Assembly: GCA_963682055.1 (NCBI GenBank) | Contig: OY821740.1 | Location: 30,892,795 to 30,956,794 of the forward strand | Length of the DNA stretch: 64,000 nt | Direction of reading: 5' to 3' | Source: Primula veris | Lineage: Eukaryota > Streptophyta > Magnoliopsida > Ericales > Primulaceae | Shown: in pieces, positions 22,401-32,651 of the stretch | How the letters are laid out: each line of letters opens with the position of its first letter | Numbering within the stretch: the stretch's first letter is position 1 | Translations under genes and position numbers: made by a program | The notes under the pieces: generated by a model | The model's input: only the letters and a program-made list of their open reading frames with translations | What the model was told of the DNA's origin: nothing | Database searches by the model: none

Positions 22401-25400
22401 CGATGCGGCCGTAAATTTTGATGTGCAAAATATGTGTTATGAAAAGCAGAAATCTGCCGCGCTCAGTCAGCTTTCGGTTTCCGCATTTAAAAAGGTCTTT
22501 TGGGATATCCAAACGCTCCTTTACCAATACGCAATGAGAGACAACTCGCTTTTGGCGATGCTAAAGGCTGGAAGTAAAGGAAACTTGATGAAACTAGTAC
22601 AACACAGTCTGTGTCTTGGTATGCAACATTCACTGGTTTCATTATCTTTTTCGATGCCACGTCAGCTTTCGTGTGCCGAATGGAATAAACACAAGTCGTT
22701 TGATGATAGTGAATGTAGTGGTCGTTATATTCCCTCAGCTGTGGTTCAGAGTTCGTTTTTGACTGGATTAAACCCTTTAGAGTGCTTTGTTCATTCGGTA
22801 ACGACCCGAGATGGTGCCTTTAGTGATAATGCGGATCTTCCCGGGACTTTGAATAGGAAGTTGATGTTTTTTATGCGCGAGTTGTATGTTGGCTATGATG
22901 GCACGGTAAGAAATGCGTATGGAAATCATCTTATTCAGCTTACCTATAATAGTGGCGATAAAGATGGGTCCTCCATGGCTGGCCAGCCTGTTGGTTCATT
23001 AGCAGCTTGTGCTATTTCTGAAGCTGCTTATAGTGCTTTGGACCAACCCGTCAGTGTACTTGAAACATCACCTTTGTTAAATCTGAAGGTACTCTCTGTC
23101 ACTCCCTATGATTTGTCAAATATAGACTTAGTATCACTTCTGTACTAAAACATGAAAGTATGTTTAACCTTGAACCCTAACCTAAGGTACTGCACACATT
23201 ACACTGAAAGGCTCACGTGAGGCACGGCCTAGGACCAACATGTAGGAAATTATGCAAATTGTTAGAACTGTCATACAAGTTAACTAGACTGTCCAAAAAT
23301 ATAACCAATTTTGACCAAGATGTTATATTTGTATTTTATTAAGCTGTTTAAATTTATTAAAACTGTTACATTTGTATTATACCAAGCAGGCGGTAAGTCA
23401 TTGCATGTCAATGCTTGGAGTGCCTTAAGTTTTGGCTGAAAACTGCTCACTAGTTTTGGTTCAATTGTTCAATTAATAGTGTGGAATTACTCCCTTTTAA
23501 CATGTGTCTATTCTGTTCATGCTGCTGCTCATAAAAAAACCTTCTAGTCGGTTAAAATTTCGAAAAAATGCAGGGTGTGACGTTTTTCGTCATAGTTGCT
23601 ATCTAAACACTTGCCATCTTTGCACTTATCATGTAAACAGTATTACACTTCTTTTCATCTATTAACATATTAGAATTTAAAATCCTTGATAAAGTTAATT
23701 GATTTTCAAATTAAACAAACAGAAAGCACTAGAGTGTGGTTCAAAGAATAAAAGCGGTGATAAGACCGCATCACTGTTCTTGTCTAAGAAGCTAGGAAGA
23801 CACACATATGGTTACGAGTATGCAGCTTTATATATTCAGTCATATTTGGAAGGATTACTCTTTTCCGATGTTGTTTCTTCCGTCATGATATAGTAAGTAA
23901 AAAACCTTCCTCTAATATATTTCTTTGTTATTCTGTAGCTATTTTTATATTGGCTTCCTTATTCTTTTTTATTTTACTTGTGGGCACTAGCTATTCCCCG
24001 GAGAAGTGTGGAAGTAAACCTATCAGTCCATGGGTTTGCCATTTTCATATAACCAAGGTATTATAGCTAATGAGCACATGCATTTGCATCCATTTTCAAC
24101 ACCTGTTCTCTTTTATAAGTTGGCTATTCCAGGAACTGGCGAAGAAGAAAAGACTACGAGTGCGTTCCATTGTCGAAGCCCTTTGTGCAAAATGTAATGC
24201 TTATCAGAAAAAATCAAAATTTAATTTACCGAAGTTGCAAATCTCAAGCAAGTAAGCAGTTGCTTTTACTAGGAGATTGTTCTTTGTAGCTTTCTTTATT
24301 TTTTGAGTTTCATCTTTCCACCCAAAGTTAATTTTGACTTTTTCTAATGACGAATATCACTTGATATGTGGCAGGGTCTGTTCTGAAAAGGGTATTCAGA
24401 AGGAAGAAAATGCTACAAGTTGTATCACCGCCACAATGACAGAATGTTCAGGGGATTTAATTGAACAATTGGAGACCCTTCAACACTTGGTCATACCATC
24501 CCTTCTGAAGACTATAGTAAAAGGTTATTTCTAAATTACTTGCACTTGTTTATACCTCTCAATTATGTTGTCTCAATTAAGCTTTCCTACCAGCTCAATC
24601 ATTTGGGACATGTAACTTCATGTTATATATGGCCAATTTTGTTAAAAAAATAATCTTTAGACTTGGATGGTGGTCGTCAGTTTCTCTTGGTATCATTAGA
24701 ACGGGAAATTACGGAAGACATGAAAATTTAATGACTTGGCGGTTCATCTGTTTCATATGATCAACAGATCACTCGCCCAGATTTTCATGTACCATCAACT
24801 ATAAGAATGTCACAGTGTGACCTTTCATGTACATATACTTGCCACCACGGTTCTCTTCCTAAAAAAGATTTGATTTTGGTATTAGTTATGTTCTCTGCTT
24901 ATTTTGCTTAACCTTTTCTTAACTGTTAGGGTTTTCGGAGTTGAAAAAGGTTGATATCTTATGGATTAACCAGCCAAGTGTATCAAAATCACAAAGAACC
25001 GCTTCTGGTGAGTTATATCTTCGAGTTTTTATCTCAGATAATTTAGATAGGAGAAAATTCTGGAGCAGTCTTGTGAACAGCTGTCTGCGTATAATGGATA
25101 TGATCGACTGGGAACGAAGCCACCCAGATGACATTCATGACATCACTTTAGCCTATGGAATAGATACAGCGCGAGAGTTCTTTCTAACTGTATGTATTCT
25201 CTTCTGTACTTTTTAGCTCTTCTCTCCCTTTTGTTTTAATTTATAAATCAAAGGTGCAATTTTGCATACAGAATTTGAATTCTGCAATATTGGACACCGG
25301 AAAGAAAATACTTCCTGAACATGTGAGTCTCACAGTGGATTGTTTGTCGGCTACTGGGGAGTTTATTGGTTTAAATGCAAGAGGTTTAGCTCAACAAAGA

Positions 25401-28082
25401 AAAGATACTGCCGCCTCTTCACCATTTTCACAAGCTTGCTTTTCTGTATGTTTTGTTTGTTCAGTTTAATCAAGTTAATTACGTACCGTCCTTTATTTTT
25501 CTTAATTTATTTATTTTGGTTATTTTGTATAGAATCCAGCGGATTGTCTTATAAAAGCTGCCAAGAGAGGAGCAGTTGATGAACTTCAAGGGAGTCTTGA
25601 TGCATTGTCATGGGGCAAAACCCCCTCTATTGGGACTGGTGGAAAATTTGATCTTTTATATTCTGGAAAGGTAAATTTCTATATTTGTTTAGTAGTGAGA
25701 AATAAATGTATTATTACTTTCTACTTTTGCTGTGTGTTTTGGAAGGGATTCTATTTTTCCTTCTTACCTATACTATTTACTACAGTAGTTTAGTTGGCGT
25801 TAATGTATTTACTTTGTGGTGACGGCAGTTATCGTATGGTGCATGTAGTGGTGTCCATTTTAATTTTCCTTTTCTTTTATACTATGCTATTCATCAGGAG
25901 CTTAAAGTTAATAAGCCTCAAGATATCCATAAACTATTGGGCGACCTTGGTAATGCTCAAAAAGGAAATGCCAAGATAGCTCCATCCCTTGTTCGAAACT
26001 TCAACTCCAATAAAACTGGTCCTCAAACATTTACAGATCTCTCGCCAGAACTGTTTAAATCATTGCAAATACCGAAATCTGTATTGATAGATCAGTACTC
26101 TGTGAAAGACATTCGAGATCTGGATCATTCATTGAGAGATACCTTGCACAAGTAAGCCCTTAATTTCTTCAGTTGTTTGCTGCACACATATACTCCATCG
26201 TGTGGATCTGTTTGGCATTGCTCATTAGATATGTTGCATGGATAGGGTAGTATCCGATACGATAATAGAGTATGCAGATATGAACTACTTAAAAATTTAG
26301 GGTAAGAACGGCTAGCCTACATAATAGTTTTTCATAATAACATTTTTTTAATTTATGTTAAGATTCATATAATATATCAAATATATAATTTTTGGAAAAA
26401 GGAAATCAAATTCAAGCATCTTGGTCAAATGAGTTGAACCAAAGGTGATGAAATGGACTACAGATTGACTCTTTATGAACAGACGATTCTGGTCAACTTC
26501 TATTTTATCTACTTTTGAGATGAACTTATCAATTTTCACTCTTTAATAACTTTTAGATAGATAAACCACAATTAGACTCATCAAATAGGTTATCACATAT
26601 TCACATTTTACATTTACAAAGGGTTTTTTTTTATAGTTTTTTCACTTTTTTGAAAATAGAATATCTAATTTGGCACATCTTATAGGAAATTGTATCCTTC
26701 CGTATCTGAGCCCTGTCCGGTAGACCACAGACAGAAAAAGTCAATGATGCTACAAAATCAAAGTATTGAGAAGTGGTTATAAGATTTATACGACTAATTT
26801 ATCATTTATTTTGCATTGAACTTGTAAGTGAATGCGACTTGTAATTGCAACAAATGTTTTGGAGACTGCGCCACAGATACATACATCTGAGTCTCTGATG
26901 ATTTGTTAAATTAGTACTGAAACCTATTTTTTAGAAAATCTCAGTCCAAAGCGCAAAAGGTTTGAATTCGCTGTTTTAGCCTTTTAGGCATAACATGTGG
27001 TTAGCAGAAAAGTTTGGTAAGCTTAAAACTTTTTACCCTCAAAAAGCTTGAGCTTTAGTGAAGCTCATGCAGAAACTATTTCGTGACGCCTTTTCGGTTT
27101 ATAACACTAAAAACTATCACTTATCTGAATGCTCTTTAATGCTTCACCTCAATTCGTAGTTGCCTTTTAAGTATATTTCAACTTTTAAGCTTATTTTGAT
27201 TTTACAAATTCTTATCTATGCCTGTCATCTTCATGTTTAATGTAGCAATCCTATTGATTATCGCTTAAATGAGATGGAAAAGAACCGTGCAATGATGGCT
27301 TTATATTTTCATCCAAAAAGAATGGAGAAGGTCGGACCAGGAAATGTGGAGATCAAGGTAAAACGAGATATATGATGATTTTGATGCCAGTTTGTACAGG
27401 AGTCATGTTATAAAAATGATTGTTTTTTAGTTGTGAGGCAAATTTTGGTTGCTTTAGTCGGGGGAGTTCTTTTGGACCAGGGAAGCCTTTTTGGACTGAA
27501 AGTATTGTTGTTGTACTTTTTAAAGAGTTCAATCCCATAGTTTCTCTTTCAAGAAAGTCTTCTGAAAATGGTTTACTTTGTAAAACGTTTGCAAAATGAA
27601 TATCAAAATAGTTATTGAAGAAGTTTCCAAATGCTACATGGGGAATTGAATGCATAAACTCAATTAAATGGGCCTCAAATTTCCCCGTGACTTAGTTTTT
27701 CTAGTTTCTTTTAACAACTTCTCCTGTAACAGATTGGTTTTCACTCGGTTCATAAGTCAAGTCGCTGCTTTTGGGTGTTTCGAGACGATGGAACAAAAGA
27801 AGACTTTTCTTACCACAGGGGCATTCAGGGCGCTTTAGAGATAATTGCTCCTGATAAAGCTAAAACCTACCGCTCAAGGTGGTTAAATGGTAATATTATT
27901 AGTATAATGCAACTTTTACTCACCATATTAACTGTGTTTTCAAGAAAAATCAAGTAGAATAGGAAAGTTAACGACTTTTCATCTCTTGTTTACTGATATT
28001 GTTCCGTTTTTCCTTCTAAATTTCCAAAACAGGAAGAACTAGAGACTCGGGTGATGACTGTACTAAGTTTTCAAAGCTGTAG
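13737..28082 (+). CDS. NRPD1: DNA-directed RNA polymerase IV largest subunit
   Basis: This is the catalytic largest subunit of plant nuclear Pol IV, which makes the precursors of 24-nt siRNAs for RNA-directed DNA methylation. Exons: 13737-13823, 14095-14215, 14296-14417, 19342-19389, 19526-19744, 20048-20185, 21047-21142, 21229-23088, 23723-23892, 23991-24057, 24133-24251, 24375-24523, 24930-25189, 25272-25445, 25533-25670, 25898-26151, 27246-27357, 27733-27889, 28033-28082. All borders are GT..AG, phases agree, and the sum is 4341 nt (1446 aa, close to the ~1450 of Arabidopsis). Zinc ligands are C57, C60, C68, H71 and C98, C101, C122, C125. The metal-A motif DFDGD is at 440-444. The conserved [10 protein letters not shown]...DLPGTL region follows in exon 8. 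Exons 17-19 encode the DeCL-like C-terminal domain. The ATG at 13737 fits the family start; the frame is also open 36 nt upstream to the leader acceptor. No internal stop was seen. Introns 3 and 6 contain mobile DNA. Confidence 0.96.
14442..14643 (-). repeat. Copia 3' LTR (202 bp)
   Basis: Begins TGTTAGAAAC and ends TTTCACA on the minus strand. I count nine differences from 18883-19084, about 95.5% identity, which points to an insertion of moderate age. A CTTTATATAGG stretch is present on the + strand. Confidence 0.95.
14651..18207 (-). pseudogene. Decayed copia pol polyprotein
   Basis: Minus-strand fragments in element order: protease DSGATDHM and the GAG-pre-integrase H..LGHPS...C..C region at 17401-18207; integrase core with SDNAK and the following Glu-bearing segment at 16906-17313; reverse transcriptase at 15753-16262 ([17 protein letters not shown]) and 15403-15654 (YVDD); RNase H-side sequence at 15024-15260 and 14651-15013 ([17 protein letters not shown]). 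Stops or frame changes separate the pieces, for example a stop right after HSDI at the first integrase Asp, and a frame break after the first RT block. It cannot encode a complete polyprotein. Confidence 0.92.
18208..18512 (-). pseudogene. Remnant of copia gag with large internal deletion
   Basis: A short minus-strand stretch reads like the N-terminal gag region of copia elements (RLNGKNY, then [24 protein letters not shown]) with a stop codon inside. It then jumps directly to sequence normally found after the zinc knuckle (SEKASQ...REEIEKLK). Roughly 200 codons of gag, including the CCHC knuckle, are absent. The Cassandra-type LTR at 18513-18801 sits just upstream in element orientation. Confidence 0.6.
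18513..18801 (-). mobile_element. Cassandra-type TRIM solo LTR with 5S rRNA-like segment
   Basis: The 289-bp unit starts TGTAACGACCC and ends GGGTCGTCACA on the + strand, so its ends are inverted repeats with one mismatch. It is flanked by a perfect 5-bp target duplication AATTC (18508-18512 and 18802-18806). On the minus strand, 18573-18644 resembles plant 5S rRNA, including AGTTAAGCGTGCTT (box A region) and AGGATGGGTGACTCCCCTGG (box C region). That combination defines Cassandra TRIM elements. There is no second LTR, so it is a solo LTR. It inserted into the copia element. Confidence 0.88.
18883..19084 (-). repeat. Copia 5' LTR (202 bp)
   Basis: Pair of 14442-14643, with TG..CA ends. The initiator-Met primer binding site abuts it at 18871-18882. 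Confidence 0.95.
19441..19491. repeat. (GT)n microsatellite in NRPD1 intron 4
   Basis: About 24 GT units follow a short (TA)n tract and end about 35 bp before the acceptor of exon 5 (19526). Length variation here might affect the branch-point to acceptor spacing. Confidence 0.95.
20318..20464 (+). repeat. Partial duplication of NRPD1 intron 6 end and exon 7 start
   Basis: This segment (AATAACCTAGAATT...GTTGAATATAG/GATGAACGAACAAGGGCC) is repeated at 20465-20510 plus 20962-21066, the second copy being split by a MITE. The acceptor is intact in both copies. The copy here contains only about the first 20 nt of exon 7 homology, then diverges and meets a GTAAGT at 20456. A 37-nt pseudo-exon (20419-20455) is therefore possible; its inclusion would shift the reading frame. 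The real exon 7 is 21047-21142. Confidence 0.75.
20511..20953. mobile_element. hAT-like MITE in NRPD1 intron 6
   Basis: Candidate element of 443 bp flanked by the 8-bp direct repeat TATAAACC (20503-20510 and 20954-20961). Near both ends is TAGTTGCA in inverted orientation, offset by a few bases. The interior has GC-rich purine repeats (GGGTAAGG, GAGCGAG) unlike the surrounding intron. No coding capacity. An 8-bp duplication is the hAT hallmark, but the ragged ends keep confidence moderate. Confidence 0.5.
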
Positions 28083-28370
28083 AAAACAAGTTTGTGTTAT
28101 GCGGAGAAGAGAAGAGGTTCATATTTAAAAAAACATCACTACTTTTCATTTTGTTTTACCTAATAAGTAGATGCGGTTTTATTTTCCGCAAGTAGGGTAG
28201 TTCATTTTTTATGCTTTTTTTGCTGCCTCCACTAAGTTTTGTTTTCCTTTTCAAAACAAGGCAGAGAAATTTTAGTGGAGGTAGCAACGAAAAGCTTGGA
28301 AAGGGCGTGCCCTTTTCATTGTGTATCTTGTATTATCTTTAGAAACAAAATAAAATTCCAATGATAACTG
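28083..28370 (+). terminator. NRPD1 3' UTR and likely poly(A) signal
   Basis: The first AATAAA downstream of the stop is at 28349-28354, about 270 bp after it, followed by U-rich sequence. I infer the transcript ends shortly after. Confidence 0.5.
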
Positions 28371-30399
28371 CGTATTAGCTCATAGAGCAGTTGGAATAGC
28401 TTTGACAATTCCCCCTAGAAGTTCAAGGATCCAAAAGCTCGTTTTGGACAGACATCTTGCTTATATTTGTTATGTGAGGAAAAAGGACACAAATATTAGT
28501 GTAAAATTCAGTATTATGTAGCATTTTTTATTTGCTTTCTTAGGAATAATGTGAGTGCTGTGTTTGCTGTGATCAGAGGTCGCCTTTCTAAACTTAGATT
28601 CATGTTTGTATTAATGTCCACGAGCACTTGTGAGGATTGTGAAAAAGAGGACAATAGTAGTCACTAAATTATTTGTACACCCACACAATCTTGGGTGTAT
28701 ATAAAGATTCTATGGTTTCCAAGGTTTGCTTAGATGACTTTGGAGGACTGCAAGAGCAAGTATGAACTTGATTACTTAGTAAGGAAAGTTAAGATTGGGA
28801 TAAGTCGGCACTTAAATATTTGCCATATTTTCTATAATTCCCAGGTTCAACTCCTTTATAACATGTCAGGTTCACTTATAACTGGATTGGGATGTTATTC
28901 CTCTGCTTATAGATTATAGTTCTTGGTTAGCTTTGTTCCAGAACAAGGCAGTTGTCGCATTTTTTGAAACAGAATCGCTGTGAAGTGATATGATAATGAC
29001 ATTATGTTAATAAAAGGCATACCAGTGACGTTCTACCTCTTATCATCAACATATTAAACCTATAACATATGAGAAATGAGAAGTTTTAAGCAAAATAGTT
29101 TTAAAAATAAAACCAACCCCGTTTCTTCTCTTCGACCACTTACTTATTTTAGTAGTAGTTTTTAAGTTATAGGGTTTGGTTTGGTCTGGTCAGATTGTGG
29201 ACTGGACATCAAGTTGGTGAAATTTAAGCTAAGTTGCCTATTCTGATTCCCTACCCTTGTCCTGCTGACGAAAATTAAAATAATCCTCAAGTTTTGTTGA
29301 ATTTGTGAGAAGTAAAATGATGGTACGTTAATCTCAAATTTTTTAGCTTTTCCAGGTTAGAATAAGTAAAACTTTTAAGCGTTATAACAAGGAAAGCCAT
29401 GAAACTTAATTGCTAATTTTACCAAGCATGTCCTAAGATACTGAATCGAAACATGGGTGGAAGTACTAGCTTTTCATGCTCGCTTAGTGGAAAATAATTT
29501 GGCTTTTATATATATATTCAAGTTTTAACATATGTTTGCCAAGGTTTTCATGCACTAAGGTACTTCAATTTGGGCTGAGTCGATCCGGTTCGGTTCGGTT
29601 TTTAACAAAACCGAAACCGAGCATATTTTTCGGTTATGTTTTTTTCAGTTTCGGTCTTTTTATTTTTTGAACCGAACCGGACCGGTTTATTTCGGTCCAG
29701 TTTCAGGTTTTTTCGGTTATTTTTTGGGTTTTTTCGGTTCGGTTTTATTGAAAAACCGACTCGAAATTTTTTCGGTTTTTCGGTTTCGGTATTTTTCGGT
29801 TCGATTTTTTCGGTTTTTCGCACAGCTCTAACTTCAATAATCAATATATTGCAAATATGCCAAAGCATTTTAAATCTTCTTTTCTTTCTTTTTCCCCCCG
29901 TATTGCCTACTTTTAACATAAACTACATTTCACTCATAGTCAACCGTTTAACAACTTCATCGCAATCGTCTCTATATTTTGTGTATTACCCTGAAGTGAT
30001 GAGATTTGGTTAAAAACTCTTTTACTATGAATGAAAGTGAGTTTATAATAAAATTATGAGTCGTCTCCTAGACTGTTTACTCCGCATACAAAAAAATTGT
30101 TTGCAAGACCAATGAAGCAAATCAATACTATAAAACTGTTGTCTTTTAGCTCCAGTTATATACTTGTTTTCGTTTAGTTTTAATCACAAATATGTAATCT
30201 ACAAATCTTAAAACCTCAAGGTTATACTTTGTGGTCGATGAAGTGCAACAAATTGTCTCTCTCGAAGTTATTTTTTAGTAGATCTGTCATGCTGATAAAT
30301 GATATATCTTAAATAATTGTACTCAAATAGTCAAATGTGTGTATAACTTGAGGGACTTAATATCTTACATGTTGTATCAATAGACGTACGTAAACTTAT
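28371..30399. other. Intergenic region downstream of NRPD1
   Basis: AT-rich, no gene found. The only clear structure is a CGGTT/AACCG-rich block at 29585-29822 (many CGGTTCGGTT and TTTTTCGG runs), which creates misleading open frames on both strands (29602-30013). Confidence 0.6.
29585..29822. repeat. CGGTT-rich degenerate simple repeat
   Basis: Irregular repetition of CGGTT and its complement AACCG, including CGGTTCGGTTCGGTTT at the left end and TTTTTCGG runs to the right. Both strands give low-complexity open frames, which I do not consider coding. Confidence 0.85.
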
Positions 30400-30773
30400 G
30401 GGTTTATTATACCTTCGTTTTTTTCACTTTTTTGTCTTTTGTGTCTCGATTTCTTTATTTTATTTTATTTTGTTTTTTAACCTTGGTTTCTTTATTTTTT
30501 GCCTTTTTATACTTTGGTTTCTCATTTTTTCTTTTTTTGGTCCCTTGGATTCTATTTTTTCTTTTTTGGGTCAATTTTCAATCGCCGAAACTTAGAGACG
30601 TGACTTTTATGCTGCGGTTTTTTTTTAAATTTTGGAAAAGAAGTCAAAATTGAGAAAAAAAAAGGGAAAAAAGTATAAACCAAAGTATAAAAAATAAAAA
30701 TTAAGAAACTAATGTACGAAAGAGAAAAAAAGTGAAGAAACTAATCTAGCTAATAAAAGGTATTATTAAACCC
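30400..30773. mobile_element. Mutator-type MITE with GGGTTTA termini
   Basis: A 374-bp element with inverted ends GGGTTTATTATACC and (reverse complement of the right end) GGGTTTAATAATACC. It is flanked by the exact 9-bp duplication TAAACTTAT at 30391-30399 and 30774-30782. Nine-bp duplications are typical of Mutator-like elements. The left half is T-rich and the right half A-rich, so the whole unit can fold back. No coding capacity; the open frames at 30398-30653 are low complexity. Confidence 0.85.
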
Positions 30774-30782
30774 TAAACTTAT

Positions 30783-32017
30783 TGGTCTTTTGCTAAACTC
30801 GCCTTATTTGACCTTTCAATTGGCTCTAGATCTTCTACATTTTATTGATTTTTCCTCTTCTTGTGTCATATAATTATATATCCCCTTCTGTGTACTTTGG
30901 TTATTTTGGCTGGAAATTCATAGTTTTACAACTTGTTTCAAATGTTTATAAACGTCTATGATATATTATATGTAGTTTTATGGAGTAATATTTTAACATA
31001 ATATTGTTCTAAACGGTTTTTTTAGATTTAATGTTTACTTTGCATTAGTTCTTACAATTATTTTAAATTAAATGAATGCATCGATAAGATTACTCAATCT
31101 TAATTGTAGATTTTTTTTCAAGTTATTTAAATAAAATATATTGTTTTAAAAAGATAATGGGACAGTGAAAGAGACATCAGTATTCAAGTGCATTTCGAAA
31201 CTGTTTGGTTGACTCTTGACGGTTGACTACCTACAAATAGCATAAATATTTGGGAATATTGCACTATTTGTCCCCTTTGTTAATTCCAAGTATTATTTAT
31301 ATTCCTTGAACTTTCAAATGAAGTACAAAAGAATAAGTCATTTAAAAAAAATTATGTAGCTAGATTCTTAAAACATTTAAGGAAGAAGACAATCCTAGTC
31401 TACTTCGTAATTTATTTTCTTCAAATCACATTATATCCAAATAAATTAGTTATACTATGGAAGTAATAAAATTTCGTTTAAGTCTAATTTTCCCATTCAT
31501 AATTTCCGGTCTTTTCGAATGTAGTCTAATTTTCCCATTCATAATTTCCGGTCTTTTCAAATGTAGTTAGTAAATTGATTGATCTAACTAAAATAATATT
31601 TTTTACTTCTTTTTGCAATTTTTTCCATTTGTTAGTCAACACCGGTCAACGCCGGTTCATTAGACCATTTAACGAAATAATCTATTAGTGTATTTAGAAT
31701 CAGTTTTTTATACTCCATATTTTCTAGTTTCTTTTGACTTCCGTCTTTTTTGATTCATTTTGAATATTTGATGGGGTTTTTCTTTTGCGTTTTTTGGCAT
31801 TTCTAACCAACGCTGATCAATAGCATTGGTTTACTAGTTTTGTTAACGATGGTAAGAGGTACTACTATTTTAATTTCAGTTTATTTAAAGGGGTAACAAT
31901 AGTTAAATGAGTTTGTCGAAAGGGTAATTAATAAGCTCACTTTTTCTTTTTCTTTTGGTTGTGTACAAAAGTGTGAGTTTATAAGGAAAAACACCTGGTA
32001 GTAAAGTGATTAAAAAG
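30783..32017. other. Intergenic region left of the gypsy element
   Basis: AT-rich and without recognised genes. A 42-bp unit (TCTAATTTTCCCATTCATAA...) is tandemly duplicated at 31483-31566. Two CCGGTCAAC-like boxes near 31640 do not resolve into a known element. Confidence 0.6.
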
Positions 32018-32571
32018 TGATAGAACATAAAAGTTGGACCCGAATGTATCTATTCGGTTACAAATTGACTCATCTATCATAGAGGGATATCCAATACTTA
32101 AATGGGTTATGACATGCTTTTCTTTGAGAATAAGAGTAGATATAACCAAAAGCCCAAGCCCACTTAATTAGGGACCCATGTCTGAAAAATCCCATGAGAT
32201 GGAGACATTTGTCAACATCCTAGGAGGCATAAGTACCTATAAATAGCCAAGTACCCCCCCTGAGAAAGGGACTAGAAATCATACCTAAAAAATATAGAGA
32301 GAATGAGAGAAAAGATAAAAACTAGTCAGAACGTATCACATCAATAGCCTAACCGAGCAGGGCAGAGAATCGAGCACCGAAGAGAAGAGAAAGATCACGT
32401 CCGGATCAAACATTGAATCCAAGCATAAATATAGTGATAGAATTGTAGTCCGAACAATGGCAATTGCCGAACAAGAATAAAAATCAAGAAGTGTTCATCG
32501 TTTATTATCGATCCATTTATATATCATTGTTGAAAAGCCTAACGAAACCGACCAAAGTTATGGCTTTGTCA
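32018..32571 (+). repeat. Gypsy 5' LTR (554 bp)
   Basis: Starts TGATAGAACATAAAAG and ends GGCTTTGTCA. A TATA box (CTATAAATA) lies at about 32238-32246, the likely start of element transcription. Its 3' part contains purine-rich GAGAGAATGAGAGAAAAG sequence. Confidence 0.96.
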
Positions 32572-32573
32572 AA

Positions 32574-32590
32574 TGGCGCCGTCTCCGGGA
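32574..32590 (+). other. Primer binding site (tRNA-Asp-like)
   Basis: TGGCGCCGTCTCCGGGA two bases after the 5' LTR. It agrees with the TGGCGCCGTTGCCGGGG type used by many plant gypsy elements (complementary to the tRNA-Asp 3' end), with differences in the middle. Confidence 0.8.
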
Positions 32591-32651
32591 ATCATCTAGT
32601 TCCCAACTAGCTTCGAAATCGAACACCAACGTTCCACCAGACGAGCAACAA

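Noticed and set aside
29602..30013. Open frames on both strands rich in Phe/Arg or Lys/Asn/Glu
   Set aside because: Produced by the CGGTT-rich simple repeat.
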